Positions 33,000-45,241 of a stretch of 64,000 bases of DNA are shown in pieces. Position 1 is the first letter of the stretch, and the number at the start of each line of letters is the position of its first letter. The position numbers were made by a program, and so were the translations under genes. The DNA lies in the NCBI GenBank assembly GCA_023213395.1, contig CM041465.1, positions 48,925,741-48,989,740 on the forward strand, in the 5' to 3' direction. The stretch is from Cycas panzhihuaensis (Eukaryota > Cycadophyta). A model generated the notes under the pieces. The model saw nothing but the letters and a program-made list of their open reading frames with translations, was not told where the DNA came from and did no database searches.

Positions 33000-34158
33000 T
33001 AGCCACAAAAATCTAAGATAACTTTTGAAATGTAGAATTATTCTCTATTAAAGTAGTACCTAAATGGTACAAATATATTATGTAGTATCTATTTCTAGAA
33101 CAAATACCATTAAGCATGGAACAAATAGAACGATAAAATTTTATTTAAGAAACTTTTATCTTTTAATTGATTCAAGGAATACTATACAAATTAGGACTAG
33201 ACCATGTGTTGAGGTGATGTATGATGGAACATGAGGTAGAAATTATCATCAAAGAAGCCCATGAAGGTGTCACAATAAAGTATCAAGGTGTCAAACCCGC
33301 AACTAAACAAAATTTATTAGCTGGTCTTTGGTGGCCTATGCTATTTGAAGATGAATAAAGTGGGTTCATAGCTGTAACACATGCCAATGAGTCAGTAAAC
33401 CAACAAAGAATCATTTGATGCCTTTACATCCCATTCTAGCCCATGCACCATTTGAAAAATGGTGATTGGATTTTGTCAAACCCATTAGTCCACCAACCAC
33501 ACTGATAAATGCAAGATATATTTTGGTGACTACAGACTTCTTGACCAAGTGGATTGAAGTAAAATAAATTAGAATATGTGATGCTCAAAGTACAACTCAA
33601 TTTTCAAATGAAATGATCATCATTTGATTTGGCTATCCCTTAGAAATTTTTTCTAATCGAGGAAGCAATTTTTTGAATAAGATAATTGAGCATCTTATAA
33701 AGGAGTTTATGATTCAACATTCTAAGTCCTCTTCATATTATCCCTAAGAAAATGGATAATTAGAGAGCATTTATAAAATTTTTAAATTAACATTATCTAA
33801 AATCTATAACAAACAGAGAACGAATTAAGTAGAGTGATTTCATTTGATATTATGGGTAGATAGAAAGATGGTGAAAAGACCACATAAACAAACACCATTC
33901 TAATTAGTTCATGGACTAGAAGTAGTACTTCCTCTCAAATTCTAAATGGAAAGCCTAAGGGTGGACTTACAGTTAAGACTATTAAAGGAAGATTCAAGGG
34001 AGTAGTGACTCATTGAATTAATAAGAATGGATAAGAAAAGAGCTAGGGCTTTATGGGGATTGAAAGTAGAGAAACATAGAAGCAAAGCATTGCATGATCA
34101 ACATCTCAAGTATATCAATTTCAAGAAGGAGACCTTGTACTTTTATATGACAACAAAT
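33000..34158 (+). pseudogene. Gypsy-3 integrase, cut by LTR insertion
   Basis: The N-terminal zinc region has MEHEVEIIIKEAHEGVTIKY near 33220-33285 and the CC pair near 33370-33400 (CNTCQ.V). The core shows DFVKPISPP near 33470, VTTDFLTKWIEV near 33525-33560, the second Asp region (SNRGSNFLNKIIEHL, Asp changed to Asn) near 33650-33695, and ESIYKIFKL near 33762. The C-terminal region runs to LVLLYDNK and stops exactly where an LTR begins at 34159. The last 370 bp are repeated at 37640. Confidence 0.85.
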
Positions 34159-34568
34159 TGTTAAAACATAGTGTTTAATGTAGGTTCATTGTACACATGT
34201 ACTTCCTACCATTCACCTACTTTGAGATATATGAGATGTACACATATCCATACTATCTCTTTATTAGATGATGTAATGACTTATTATATTTAATAGGCTA
34301 CTCATGAAGTGATTTCCACTATATATATGTACACTCACCACTTGAGAAAAGAGATAGAAAGGAAAAAGGAAAAAGATGTAAATCTTAGTAATCATAAGTA
34401 GGGTCCTAACTCCACCTTCTCCCATGGTTTTTCCCACAATGGGTTTTCTACATATAAATCTTGGTATCTTGTTATGATGATTATGTTTGTTGATATTTGT
34501 TTTACATGTTTGATGTTTTATATGTACATACTTATAAGTTTAATATTATTGCATCTTCATATTTAACA
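34159..34568 (+). repeat. 5' LTR of a truncated LTR element
   Basis: Starts TGTTAAAACATAGTG and ends ATATTTAACA, followed directly by a tRNA-Met primer site. The start falls inside gypsy-3 integrase. No second copy is found in the window. Confidence 0.8.
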
Positions 34569-34652
34569 TGGTATTAAAGCAATTTTGTTACCCTATTTTT
34601 AACATGGTATTAGAGTAATTATATTCCACTTTTCAAAATGGTATCAGAGTAG
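34569..34652 (+). other. Triplicated primer-binding site
   Basis: Three tRNA-Met primer-site copies follow the LTR: TGGTATTAAAGC at 34569, TGGTATTAGAGT at 34605 and TGGTATCAGAGT at 34639. The first two are each preceded by AACA, the end of the LTR. The spacing of 36 and 34 bp suggests tandem duplication of the LTR/primer-site junction. Confidence 0.85.
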
Positions 34653-37639
34653 TGTTGCATCTAAGCCACTATGGCGAGGTGAAGATCCTCCTAATCTAGA
34701 TTCAAGCCTATTGAGGCTATGATAAGAGCTATTTATAAAGAATTTTTTTATGAACCAAATGTATGAATATGCCAATGACATGCACAATAGATTACAGGGT
34801 AGATGAAGCCAGTCAAGCTACATACATATGATATTGATGGTATGTTGATTTATGATTTTTTTTATTATGGAAAATCATTCATTTATGTATGCTAGATTCT
34901 ATATTCTAGAAGCATGTAGGTATTCACATTAGTCCATAGATATTATATTCAGTCCATAAGTGAAGGCTTTTGTAAGTGTCCCTTAATGGATTCACTATCA
35001 CTCATGGATCATTTTGGAGGTATTTACAAGTGTCTCATAATGAGATTCATTGCTAGAATGTAGTATTTACTTCATTAGTTAGATTAGTAGGTTACATGAC
35101 TGTATAATAGCATGTTAATAGGTATCCTAGTGATAATATAAAAGGTATGTGGTATGCAATAATTGTAATAATTATATGTTTATGAGGGTAATTTTTTTAT
35201 TATAGTAAATGGATGATTTACATATGCATGGCATAAGTTGTTATGAGGGCATAACTACCTAGGTTATGATTAAATGTCAAATCCTGATGATGGCTAGACA
35301 ATTTATATTACATGGATGCTGAAAGATTATTATGCTTTCTTGTTGAAGTATATGAATTACACGTATTTATATTTGATTTTGGCATGAAGATTTATATTAT
35401 ATGTAAACAAATTTTATGTATGATAGTATAAGAATATTATTAATGGTATAGTATAAATTATTATACTTTGATCATTAATCCTAAACCCTAGTCATGGATT
35501 GTATAATCTCTATGGTTAAGCTCTGTAAGCTAATTAAGCTCATTCAAATTTAAAGTTTGATTCTTGAGTAGAAATATAAGAGTCACACTAACCATCCATA
35601 CTGTAATCATAGAAGAAACCTTATTCATACTCAATATAGAGGATAGACCATTATCATCACATGTATAGGGTTATACACATGACCTAGAGTCCCCTATTCT
35701 TACATAAATAATAAGAGGAATAAATCAAATAGCTGCACACATGACTGATATCCATAGAGCCAAGTAGGTTGAATAATAGCTGCTCATGTATTCCATAGAT
35801 ACCCAAATGGTATTTAAAGACCAAATATGCCCTACCTCACAGAAATGAAGTTTCAATTTAGTTAATACAGTGGTCATGACTAGATGGAGTTGCCCGTTGC
35901 ATGCCACTATATAATTGATCTAACGCACATAGCCATCATCTATAAAACAGACAAGAGCACCTCGCCATAGTTGTTAATCACCTGATTAATGTCATATTCA
36001 TCACATAACAATAATGGATTTGATCGTAGTGTGCTCATAGTGATGAATCATGCCCTAGTCACTTGTAGAATCCTTCCACTCATAATGCTAGTATGTTGAA
36101 TATGCCCTTGCTTATAGATGCCACACTAGAATAGAACTATCAATCCAGAGAATATGGCCATAGAAACCTATCTTATGCCACTGTGAATGGAGATGCTTGC
36201 CCTTGCATCCCATGATATGCACAACTAGATTAGATTTAACCTTGTAAATTAGATCAATATAGAAATGATTCATGGGCCAGCTCAAGCTATAGGTGCTGAT
36301 ACTATAGCCTCGATTTGTATTATATATGCATAATCCATGGATTTGAACTCATGTTGATCAATTTTATTATGCATAAATTGAACAAAAATTTCATACATAG
36401 ATACACTACTAATAGCATACTATCTTAGTCAATCACAACACCTGACGTACTATCATCCCAATGCACCATCATCACATGCTTGTAGAGGAAATTTTTTAAA
36501 TTCACATAGAAATTTGTATCTATATTATGAATAAATTTATAAACCCTTAAAAAAATTATGAATGGATTTTTGAATTTAAGTAAATTAGATATTTGTTTAA
36601 GACCCAATCATTGGGTTTTATTCGTCTGCAGGAGGTCATATGATGAGCCCATATGATTGGGGGCTACCTATCAAAGACAACATATTTCAATTTTTTATAA
36701 AATAAATTGGATAATTTTTAATTTTTTAAAATTTACATTTAGAATTTAATAAAATCTTAGATCTATTTTATTTTCTTAAGGATCACACATTATTTCAGGC
36801 ATACTAGTATATTTTACAATATAACTCATCACTCATATATCAGAATTAGATACTATCTATTGTGTTGGAAAGTAGACTTCAAGATGGTCAAAATGAGTGG
36901 TCACATGACTTGCTTTAGATAGTAGAAGATAAAGAAAATTTAGGGTAAAGTTGATGCAAAGGATATAAACTTTATTTTATCTAAATTCCATATCATTTTT
37001 AAAACAATTTCAGTCAATTCAAATGTTTTCTAGGGCTCTAAATATGATGGTAAACTTATTTTTAAGGAACGGTGGATGATTATTATAGTTTGGTTTAAAA
37101 TCAAGTATTTTAAGGCCTATTTATGATATTTTGAGGCCCATTTCAATTGAAAAAAAAAATCATTAAGTGAGAAAAATTTGATGAAGTAATGACATATGAT
37201 ATCCTTGATATGTTGGTCATACATTTTCTCCTTAGCAACATCACATTTAATTTAGTCGATGGTAAAACCCCTAACTAAACATACAGATCACCTAGATATT
37301 AAAGAAATTTTTATTATCTAGTTAGATGTTGAGTATAACTACCTTGATATAGTTAACTTACCATGGCTAAGTAGTTTGGCTTAGTCATAGAGTTGATTGG
37401 TCAAGATGATCCAACTATCAGCTTAATCTAATTGATGAAACTTTGACACAACACACCAATTGTATTTGTCCCTATAAGTAATTTTGAAAGATGATGAACC
37501 GTGTATCTAAAGAAATTTCTTAGTGAAGTGGTGATTATAATAATTGGTCACTTATATATTTCAGTAGATGGATACTATTTTATATGGACTTAGATATCAC
37601 TTTACTTAATTTGATGCTTAACCAAATGTTGATCATTAA
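34653..37639 (+). other. Interior of the truncated LTR element, no gene recognised
   Basis: About 3 kb of AT-rich DNA. No gag or pol motif is visible on either strand. A coding-like stretch on the - strand at about 35640-35960 has no recognised family. One copy of the shared module is at 36605-36670. The right LTR is missing: at 37640 the sequence switches to a second copy of gypsy integrase. Confidence 0.5.
36605..36670 (+). repeat. Shared leader module, copy in truncated LTR element
   Basis: GGGTTTTATTCG, then GGTCATATGATGAGC, CATATGATTGGGGGCTACC; the second half of the module is the better kept part. Confidence 0.45.
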
Positions 37640-38165
37640 CATTATCCAAAATCTATAATAAAGGGAGAACGAATTAGGTAAAGTGACTTCATTTGGTATT
37701 ATGGGTAGATAGAATAGCGGTTAAAAGACCATATAAAAAAAACACCACTCCAATTAGTTTATGGACTACAAGCACTACTTCCTTTCAAATTCTAAATGGA
37801 AAGCCTAAGGGTAGACTTACAGTTAAGACTACTAAAGGAAGATTTAAGGAAGCAACAACTCATTGAATTAATAAGAATGGATGAGAAAAGCACTAGGGCT
37901 TTATAGGAATTGAAAGTAGAGAAACATAGACATAAAGCATGGCATGATCAACATCTCAAAGTATCTTAGTTTTAAAAAGAAGATTTTGTACATTTGTATG
38001 ATAGTAAATTTCATATAAAGCTAGTAAAATTAAAGTTATAATGGCTTGGTCTGCATAAAGTAAATTGTATTAGACCTAATAGAGTAGTACAACTCCAATA
38101 ACTTGATGGAACATTACTCGAAAAAGTAGTAAATAGAAGTCAACTGAAATAGTACATGGTATATT
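37640..38165 (+). pseudogene. Second copy of the gypsy integrase C-terminus
   Basis: Bases 37640-38012 repeat 33787-34158 with scattered transitions. Unlike the first copy, this one continues past the LTR insertion point: FVHLYDSKF.IKLVKLKL.WLGLHKVN, then VVQLQ.LDGTLLEKVVNRSQL near 38100-38150. This is the full GPY-type C-terminal segment of gypsy integrase. It may be the other half of gypsy-3 or part of another copy joined by recombination. Confidence 0.8.
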
Positions 38166-38261
38166 AAAAAAAAATAGGGGCAAAACCATGAGAGTAGATA
38201 TTCTTCAATCATTTTAATATATGGAGACTTTATTACAAGATTAATAAAAGTTAGTTTCAAT

Positions 38262-38790
38262 CTAGGACCTAGAAGATTACAACTAAAGTTTGAAAGTGGT
38301 TACAACCTAAGATGTAAAAGGTTACAACCAAAGATGTAAAGTGGTTTCAACCTAGGATACTAAAGGTTGCAACCAAGGATGAGAAGAGGCTGTAACCTAG
38401 GATGCAAAAGGTTGATACCAAAGTTTAGCAATGGTTGCAATCCAAGATATAGAGGGTTATAACCAAGGACAAGAAGCAATTGTAACCTAAGATGTAGAAG
38501 GTTGCAACTAGGGATGAGACGAGGTTGCAACCTAGGACATAGAAGGTTGTAATCAAAGTTTAGAAGTGGTTACAACTTGGGTCATAGAAGGCTATAACCA
38601 AAGATAAGAAGTGGTTACAACCTAAGATATCTAAGGTTTCAACTTAAAATGTTGAAGGTTGTAACTAAAGATCGAAAGGGGTTGCAACTTAAGATGTAGA
38701 AGAATACAACCAGGAACACAAAAGTTATAACCTAGGAAGAAAATTGATTATAATTAAGAGCAAAAAGTGCTCACAACCTATTATGTAAAA
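38262..38790 (+). repeat. GTTGCAAC minisatellite array, second copy
   Basis: Degenerate tandem units of about 22-26 bp of the form GGTTGCAACC-AGGATG-AGAAG, with GTTACAAC, GTTGTAAC and GTTATAAC variants. It has the same position after integrase as the gypsy-1 array, but a different unit length and spacer words. Confidence 0.85.
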
Positions 38791-38800
38791 GGTCAAAAAT

Positions 38801-38976
38801 TAAGAAATAATCACAACTAGGAATGGATAACTAATAAGGGTCATTATTAATCATGGCCAAAATGATTAAAAGTTAAAAGGTTAAAAAGTAAGAAACAATC
38901 ATAACTAGGAAGGGATGACTGATAAGGTTCATTATTAATCATGGCCAAAATGATTAAAAATTACAATTAGACATGT
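38801..38976 (+). repeat. 88-bp tandem duplication
   Basis: Two units start TAAGAAATAATCA at 38801 and TAAGAAACAATCA at 38889, sharing CATTATTAATCATGGCCAAA. Confidence 0.85.
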
Positions 38977-39399
38977 ACAAGTAATTAATGCTAATGACAA
39001 CTAGTTTGGTAAAAGCCTCTAGTAGTCACATTGTCAAGATTTGCATACAAATCAAGATGATTTGAGGAGTTAATAATAATGATGGAAATCATGACAAATG
39101 ATACTGGAAATAGTAGTGGCAATGATAAGTGGTCATCATGCACGATAGTTAGTAATCATGACATGAATTGGTTACAACTTAGTTACTGCAACCTATAAAT
39201 TAAAATGATGGTAGTTTTTCATAACATACAAAACATAAGATAATAAGAATTATAGTTGAAACATAAGTTGAAGAATAGATAAGTCTGGAAGTAGGAGTAG
39301 AAGAACAAACATGAAGAACACCTTAGATATTCACACTAATTTTTGAGAGACTAATGATGATTAAATTAGAAATGAATGGAACAACATGCAAGATAGTAA
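38977..39399 (+). other. Spacer between array and extra ORF, second copy
   Basis: No domain recognised. Words such as GGTTACAACTTAGTTACTGC near 39170 correspond loosely to the gypsy-1 spacer near 18091. Confidence 0.45.
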
Positions 39400-40250
39400 T
39401 GGAAGAAAATTAAATTTGATGATGCAGGATTTGTTTAGTATGTGCCAATAGGATTATTCCTAGTAACACTAGATTTTCTATCATGAATGATTTACTTGGT
39501 AGTACACCAACTTGATATATTAGACATTTTTACAAATGTCATTACATAGATCTTGGGTCTACCTAACTTAGGTGAAGATGTATCTAAAGATAAAAGAATC
39601 TCTTGAGAATAGACAACTAAAGAATTGGGCTCTTAGGTATCATACATATCCATGTCTGGGATATGAATTATAAGTATTGCATATGAACACAAGTATTGGG
39701 TGGCTTATTTCCTTTTTACCCAAGTCATCTTAAGCTAAAAGGATCTGTATATTCCCACGGAGATGAGGTTGATGCTTCTGAGAGTGGCACAAGGAGATAA
39801 GTTTAATTGGGTTTCATTTCTTTTAGGCAAGCTTTTAGAAAAATTAAACAATATTAAGGTTAGTACTCAATCCATGGTATTTTATCATCAGACTTTGTTC
39901 CAATGTTTATTATACTCATAATGTCTAAAACTAAATTTACCTCAAGAAGAACAAGGATAATTAGTCCTTATAAATTAAATAAATCATTTTAAAAGGCAAG
40001 GAAAGGTGTGAAGGAGTCAAGCTCAAGAAATGGTAAAGGAATGGTTTCTACAAAAAATTAGGCAAGTAATCCCAAACCATCACTATAAGAGGTGAACCAA
40101 AATGAAAGGCAGTGGGAAGAGATAACCTCACTAATAGGCAAAGGAGTATAAGAAAAATAAAAGGAGACCATTAAAGAAGCTAAAAAGAGGGAGAAAACAA
40201 AAGAAAAGAAATTAGATAGGGAAAAGAAAAGGTAGGAGATATTGGGGTAA
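39400..40250 (+). pseudogene. Second copy of the gypsy extra ORF, truncated
   Basis: The translation aligns with the gypsy-1 extra ORF without needing gaps over about 190 codons. Shared phrases include the LGLP.LGE.V..DKRI motif (here LGLPNLGEDVSKDKRIS near 39551-39603), WVA.FLF..VILS near 39695-39735, P.EMR..LL.V, KFNWV.FL, KL.NIK, and a FY.Q.LFQ.LLYS series near 39880-39925, ending in INHF near 39990. The Lys-rich stretch follows, and the homologous C-terminal part is missing beyond about 40250. Conservation at protein level between diverged copies argues that this was a real gene of the family. Confidence 0.7.
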
Positions 40251-42600
40251 TAAGTGTTACAAAGCTAATAGACTATACAACACTACTAGTACAAAATGTA
40301 GGTCATAGTATGAAGGATATTATATTTTTCCACTTGCATTCTTACTAATGAATAAAAAAGACCACTTATTCACTCATTTGATTATGGGATTATAAACTAC
40401 ATGGAATAAGGCATAAACAAGAGCTTTTTAAGTATGTTTTGAGCCAAATTGATAGCATATGATCATATATAGAACCTTATTGGCCATGGGGATATATATG
40501 ACCATAAATAGGGGTTTCTCTACAATGACATTCTTTAGTGCTAGGGCCATGATAAAATTGACTTTTACCTTTTATGATGATGTTTTAAGCATGTAATTGA
40601 TATTAATGGCTACCCTCATTAAGGTGACCTATCCTTAGAGACATGTTGATTAGGTTAGGGTAAGAATTCAATGTAGATGACTTGGAATGGAAATAGATGT
40701 TGTAATATAGACTTGGATCTAATTGCCTCTACTTTAGCATATGTTATTTTGAGTACTTAATCTTTTATTCCATATGGTTAAAAATGAGTAGTTGGGTGTT
40801 ATTCAAGGCATTTGAGGCATACATAAGAAAGCTAAGTTTATTAAGGCACCTAGTGTTTTGTAGGCCCCACTAAACATCTTATATCATATAGCTTCTTTAA
40901 AGGACAATGGTCATCATTCACTTTAAAAAATATGGAAAACATTTAATGGGTTCCACCTAACTCAGATAAAAGCCTTGCAAGGTACCTTTGAGGCATCTCA
41001 TAAACACATTAAACATAGAGACATGGTAGGCAAACCAAAAGCTATCAAATGTTAATAAAGAGGCTAGGTTTTAGCATCTAATCAATGTTAGATATCTGGG
41101 ATCATGGTAAGTATCATATTTTATGATATTTTATGCTAATTGTCAACCTTGCTCATTTAAAAGAAATTCTAGCTCAACCATTCATAAGAAGAGGACAAAA
41201 TATCCTACCTAGATTTGGATAAAATAAAGGATTTTTGTCTTCTACACTAGGCAGATATTCAATGGATCTTCCCCAATGCAAAACTAAACAATTGGTAACC
41301 TTAGAGGAGGGGAGAAATAGAGTTAAATAATCATTACCAATGATTAGTAAAATTAAGGTCCCCGTTTAATATAGAATAGTTTGTAATTATATTTTAGTTC
41401 CAAGTTGACCGAGTAATATTTTATTATTTTATTGCCATGAAAGGAAAGAATTTGGTTGATTTATAATTAGAGGAAAGCCTCTTGAGTTGAACTATTATTA
41501 TAGAGAAGACATGGTTTTAAAAGGTAGACAAATAAAGGCACAAGGGTTATGCAATTTTATTGCTTGGTCTACTTAATGTTGAATTGAGGCTCCAACTTTC
41601 TTACCTACCTTTCCTTTGTAATTTCTATTTCTATAGGTTTTTTGGTCATTAGTGGCTAATTATTCTTTTGTTTTAGCTTAAAGCTATCCATACATCAGTT
41701 CATTTCATAAGAATAGAGCCCCATAACCAATCTAGTGCACCCTAGTTTTGTGTTTAATTCATGTTTTTAGTATAGTTAATGGCCATTATATGAACTAAAT
41801 ATAAAGCTTATTTTTCTTGATAAATGAAGACAACTGCGATTGGTCTATTTGGTCTACTATTTTTAATTGTTAAGAAATTATTCTTTTTAGTTCAGAAAAC
41901 TATTGATTGGTCTAACTAGTAAATAATTTTGTGAATTATAATGAATCCTATGTTGATGTTGTGAATAGATTTGCTTGGCTCTACTAGTATGCTTTTATGG
42001 AAACAACATGGCATAATCTTATGAAACCTAAAATGGTAGTGGCTTGAGGCATCTTTTTTTACCTTCCTCTCTCTATTTACTTATTTTTATTTTATCTTTT
42101 TGTATAGAAATAAAAATATAGAAGAAATAAGAAAAAAGGGAAAAAAACATCAAAAACAATAGTTCAAAGAAAGCTCTCTATTTTTCACCATTATTTTGTA
42201 CATATTGAATAGTAGCTTCTCATTCCTTTAGAAGCTAGTAAATGGTATATTGAGTTAAACACATATTGTTGATTCTAAGTTCTCATGTTTTAAAACAATT
42301 CAATCACATTTTGGACCACCTACAATCAAACATATATTAAGGAAGACATAAAATCCACAGTCAACATAATCAAACCCTTTTAATAAAGCTCTCTAGAAGC
42401 ACATTACATAATTGGCCTATGAATTGTGGGGTTGCTAAAATCAAAAGGACCAAAGGTGTGAAAATTCTTAATTAAGCCTACTAGATTAAGGAATGAAATA
42501 AGTGTCCAAGTCTTTTTTCCAAGCCCTAAGAAATAAGTAATGTTGAAGGACCTTATGGCACTTAAAAACTACATAGGGTAGAATCATGGCTCAAGAGGAT
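40251..42600. other. No recognisable gene; possible 5' part of LINE
   Basis: About 2.3 kb. The position before the LINE RT is where ORF1 and the endonuclease would be, but I could not find the endonuclease motifs. Coding-like patches around 41330-41560 are too broken to assign. Confidence 0.4.
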
Positions 42601-44883
42601 ATTGTAGAGGACTTTCTTATCTATTATATACCAATCTTTTAATCTTAGGTCCTCCTTGGGAAATGGAAAACACTTTGGAGGAGTTCCTTTGAGTGGTTCT
42701 TGCAAAGTTTAATACCTCTTAGAGAGAGACATGTGGAGCTTTAATTTAACTTATTAAGATTACTAAGGCTTTATTAGAAATGGCCAATCATAAGGCAACT
42801 AGAGTTTATGAATTTCCATATGAATTTTATAAAACAACTTAGGACTATGCTAGTTTAGTGTTGGTCCTTGTCTATAAAGAAAATTTCAAAGTAGGTATGT
42901 TAGACAATAAGATTGATTTAGGTAACATCAAGCTCATATCCAAAATGGAAGATCCATAATTGATTACCAATTAGGATCATATTACTCTATTGAATGTCTC
43001 TTATAAGATCTTGTTGAAAACCCTAGCTAAATGAATTAAACGTATCCTTCTAACAATTATTAATCCAAAGCATGCTGGATTCATCAAATGTTAATTCATT
43101 ATAAATAATTCTATTACTATTTAAAAAGGTATGGAGTAGACTAGATCCTCATCTCAAGACACTTTATTTATAAAAGTAATCTTTGAAAAAGCTTATAATA
43201 GAATAGAATGGTCTTCATTTTTAAAATGTTGGAAGCCATTGGTTTTGAGGAAAGATTTGGTTGAATGGTTTAAACCCTCTTTGCAAATGCATTAACTGGT
43301 ATATCCCTTAATTGAATTATCACTCAATTAATTAAGATAGAATGCTCTATTAGGCAAGGATACCTTATTGCCCCATCCTTATATGTTCTTATAATTATTG
43401 TATTAAGAATTTTTCTTTAGGATAGGATTAGTTGTAGACTTGTTAAAGAAATCTCTTTGCTAGGAGAAACATGAAGATAACCAGCCAATAGTCATTTCAT
43501 GAATGAATCTTTCCTAATGGTTTGAGCAAATCTTAAACATATGGATCAATCCCTCAAGGATTTTTCAACATTTTATTAAGACTTTTAGTCAACATTCAAT
43601 GTAGAAAAATAACTTGCTTCCCCTAAATACCAAAAGACAAGCTCAACTTGGTTAAGGACTATAAATGGTCATGGATCAAGCCTGATAAGATTTTCAAGTT
43701 CTTAAGGATTCCATTCAACTTTTTCTTTTCTTTATAAAATATATAGGAGTGTGTTATCAATAAAATAGAAGAAAAAATTATCTATTGGTTTTCCAAATAC
43801 TTCTCTCTAATTGGTAGACACTAGGCTTATTCCAAAGTGCTAGCAATTACTCATGTATATTATTCTTGTTGTTGTGTGCCTTCTAATATAGTCTATAATA
43901 AATTTATGCGACTCTTTAGATCTTTCCTTTAGTCCCTTAAAGAAGGTAAGAATGGCTTTAATTAAGTTAATTATTAGGATTGTAGTAGTAATAAATCTAA
44001 TATGGGCCTAAACCTTATTGATGTCAAGTTATAAGCACATGCCTTATGTGTCGAATGGTTGGTTGTGATCCCATAGAGTAAGGAAGCATGGAAAGTATTG
44101 GTTAGGCATAATTTAGCTCAAGCTAGGCCTTGTGGATATAATGATTTACCCTCTTAATAGATACAACTTTGATCTCTCAAACACCTCTCAAGGTCACTAG
44201 TTTCTCAATCTAAAAATCCACCTAAGGTGTATGGGAAGATTGTAAGTTGCTTGTTTTATAAAGAGATGAACTAAGAAAGGGATTACCCTTTAAGGAGTAT
44301 TTAGTATGGTTGTTGCCCTTAGTAATTAAGGAAGGAGTATATATGGGGTAAACTCCATGGTTTGAAGCCAAGAGACTAAATAAGAAGGACTTGTTAGCCA
44401 TTAGACATCTATTTAACTAGTATAGAGGGAATTCAAAGCCATGACCCATCATCAATGTGGAATTTGGGCTCAAAGCCTCATATAGGTTCATTATCAAAGA
44501 AATCTAGAATTGCTACCTAACTACAAAAATTACCAATCTAACCACTTTGGGGAGTCTAAATGGTACAAGGACTAGGCCTAGAATCAATCCAAGTCATTCA
44601 CTAAATTTTCAACATCATGTATATAAGTTTCTTATATAGGGTGTACATTTATGGCAAATGAATAAAATTTGGAATTTTATATGTGAAGAGAACTTTGTTA
44701 GGAAGGTTTCATAGGCTCTAATAGGGTCCAATCAACCCTAAAAAAATCTTTTTTTTCTTATTCAATTTTACATGTTCTCTTGGTTACTTTTGTATGATGG
44801 ACTTACCATTAAATCTAAACTAGCCACATTGATCCCCTTAGATGTGACATATGTCACTACAAATAACTTGAAGCCCTCTTTAC
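42600..44883 (+). pseudogene. L1-type LINE ORF2: RT and C-terminal region
   Basis: RT motifs of non-LTR elements in order: EMANHKATRV..FPYEFYK near 42777-42835 (KAPG.DG region), ITLLNVSYKILLKTLAK near 42980-43035, IINPKHAGFIK near 43060-43092, the FEKAYNRIEWS catalytic block near 43183-43215 (first Asp changed), and CSIRQGYLIAPSLYVL near 43342-43390. The FADD box is not preserved near 43500. The C-terminal part shows YWFSKYFSLIGRH near 43784-43822, MGLNLIDVK near 44004-44030, ALCVEWLV near 44044-44067 and a KNLFFLIQFYMFSWLLL stretch near 44735-44790. The frame is cut by copia-3 after KPSL at 44880 and resumes at 60236. Confidence 0.88.
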
Positions 44884-45229
44884 TAATGGACTTAGAAGAG
44901 CAGAGTGGGATGTTAAACTGAGAACATCTTGAGTAAAATAAGTGATTTCCAAAGTTGGCAGTGTTAGAAAACACCAGGGAAGTATTCCCACCCCTTAAAT
45001 AGAGTTTTGGAGAGGCGGTAAGTGCCATCACCCAACCTGCACATTAGCTGATAAATAATTCAAACAATATTAAAAAAATAACAATAATAACTAATGATCA
45101 TACCTTAATAAAGTTGCATTGGCTCTAGGTGGCTATTGGGAGGTTCTAGGTGCCATAGGGGGGCTCAAAGATGCCTTTGAGGGGCCCTAGGTATACGATT
45201 CTTTAGTAACATTGGGGTTAGTCCCAATA
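44884..45229 (-). repeat. Copia-3 3' LTR
   Basis: Aligns with 59886-60230 throughout (AACACCAGG, GCCATCACCCAAC, GATTCTTTAGTAACATTGGG). The outer end on the - strand is TATTGGGACTA, decayed from TGTTGGGACTA in the other LTR. The inner purine tract TATGGGGTAGAA (- strand) lies at 45230-45241. Confidence 0.95.
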
Positions 45230-45241
45230 TTCTACCCCATA

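Larger units (their letters stand above)
24283..34158 (+). mobile_element. Gypsy-3: Ty3/gypsy element, same family as gypsy-1
   Basis: Order: LTR-B, Gag with zinc-knuckle remnant, protease, Gag-like domain, RT, RNase H, integrase. It is interrupted at 26531-29872 by a non-autonomous LTR element and broken at 34159 by another LTR. Protein-level alignment with gypsy-1 runs through the whole of pol. The downstream 3' part at 37640-40250 may be its own or that of another copy. Confidence 0.8.

Noticed and set aside
35640-35960. Captured gene in the truncated LTR element
   Set aside because: The - strand translation is readable for about 60 codons only and has no recognisable pattern.
40600-42500. 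LINE ORF1 and endonuclease
   Set aside because: Expected from position, but I could not find the endonuclease motifs or an RNA-binding ORF1 pattern.
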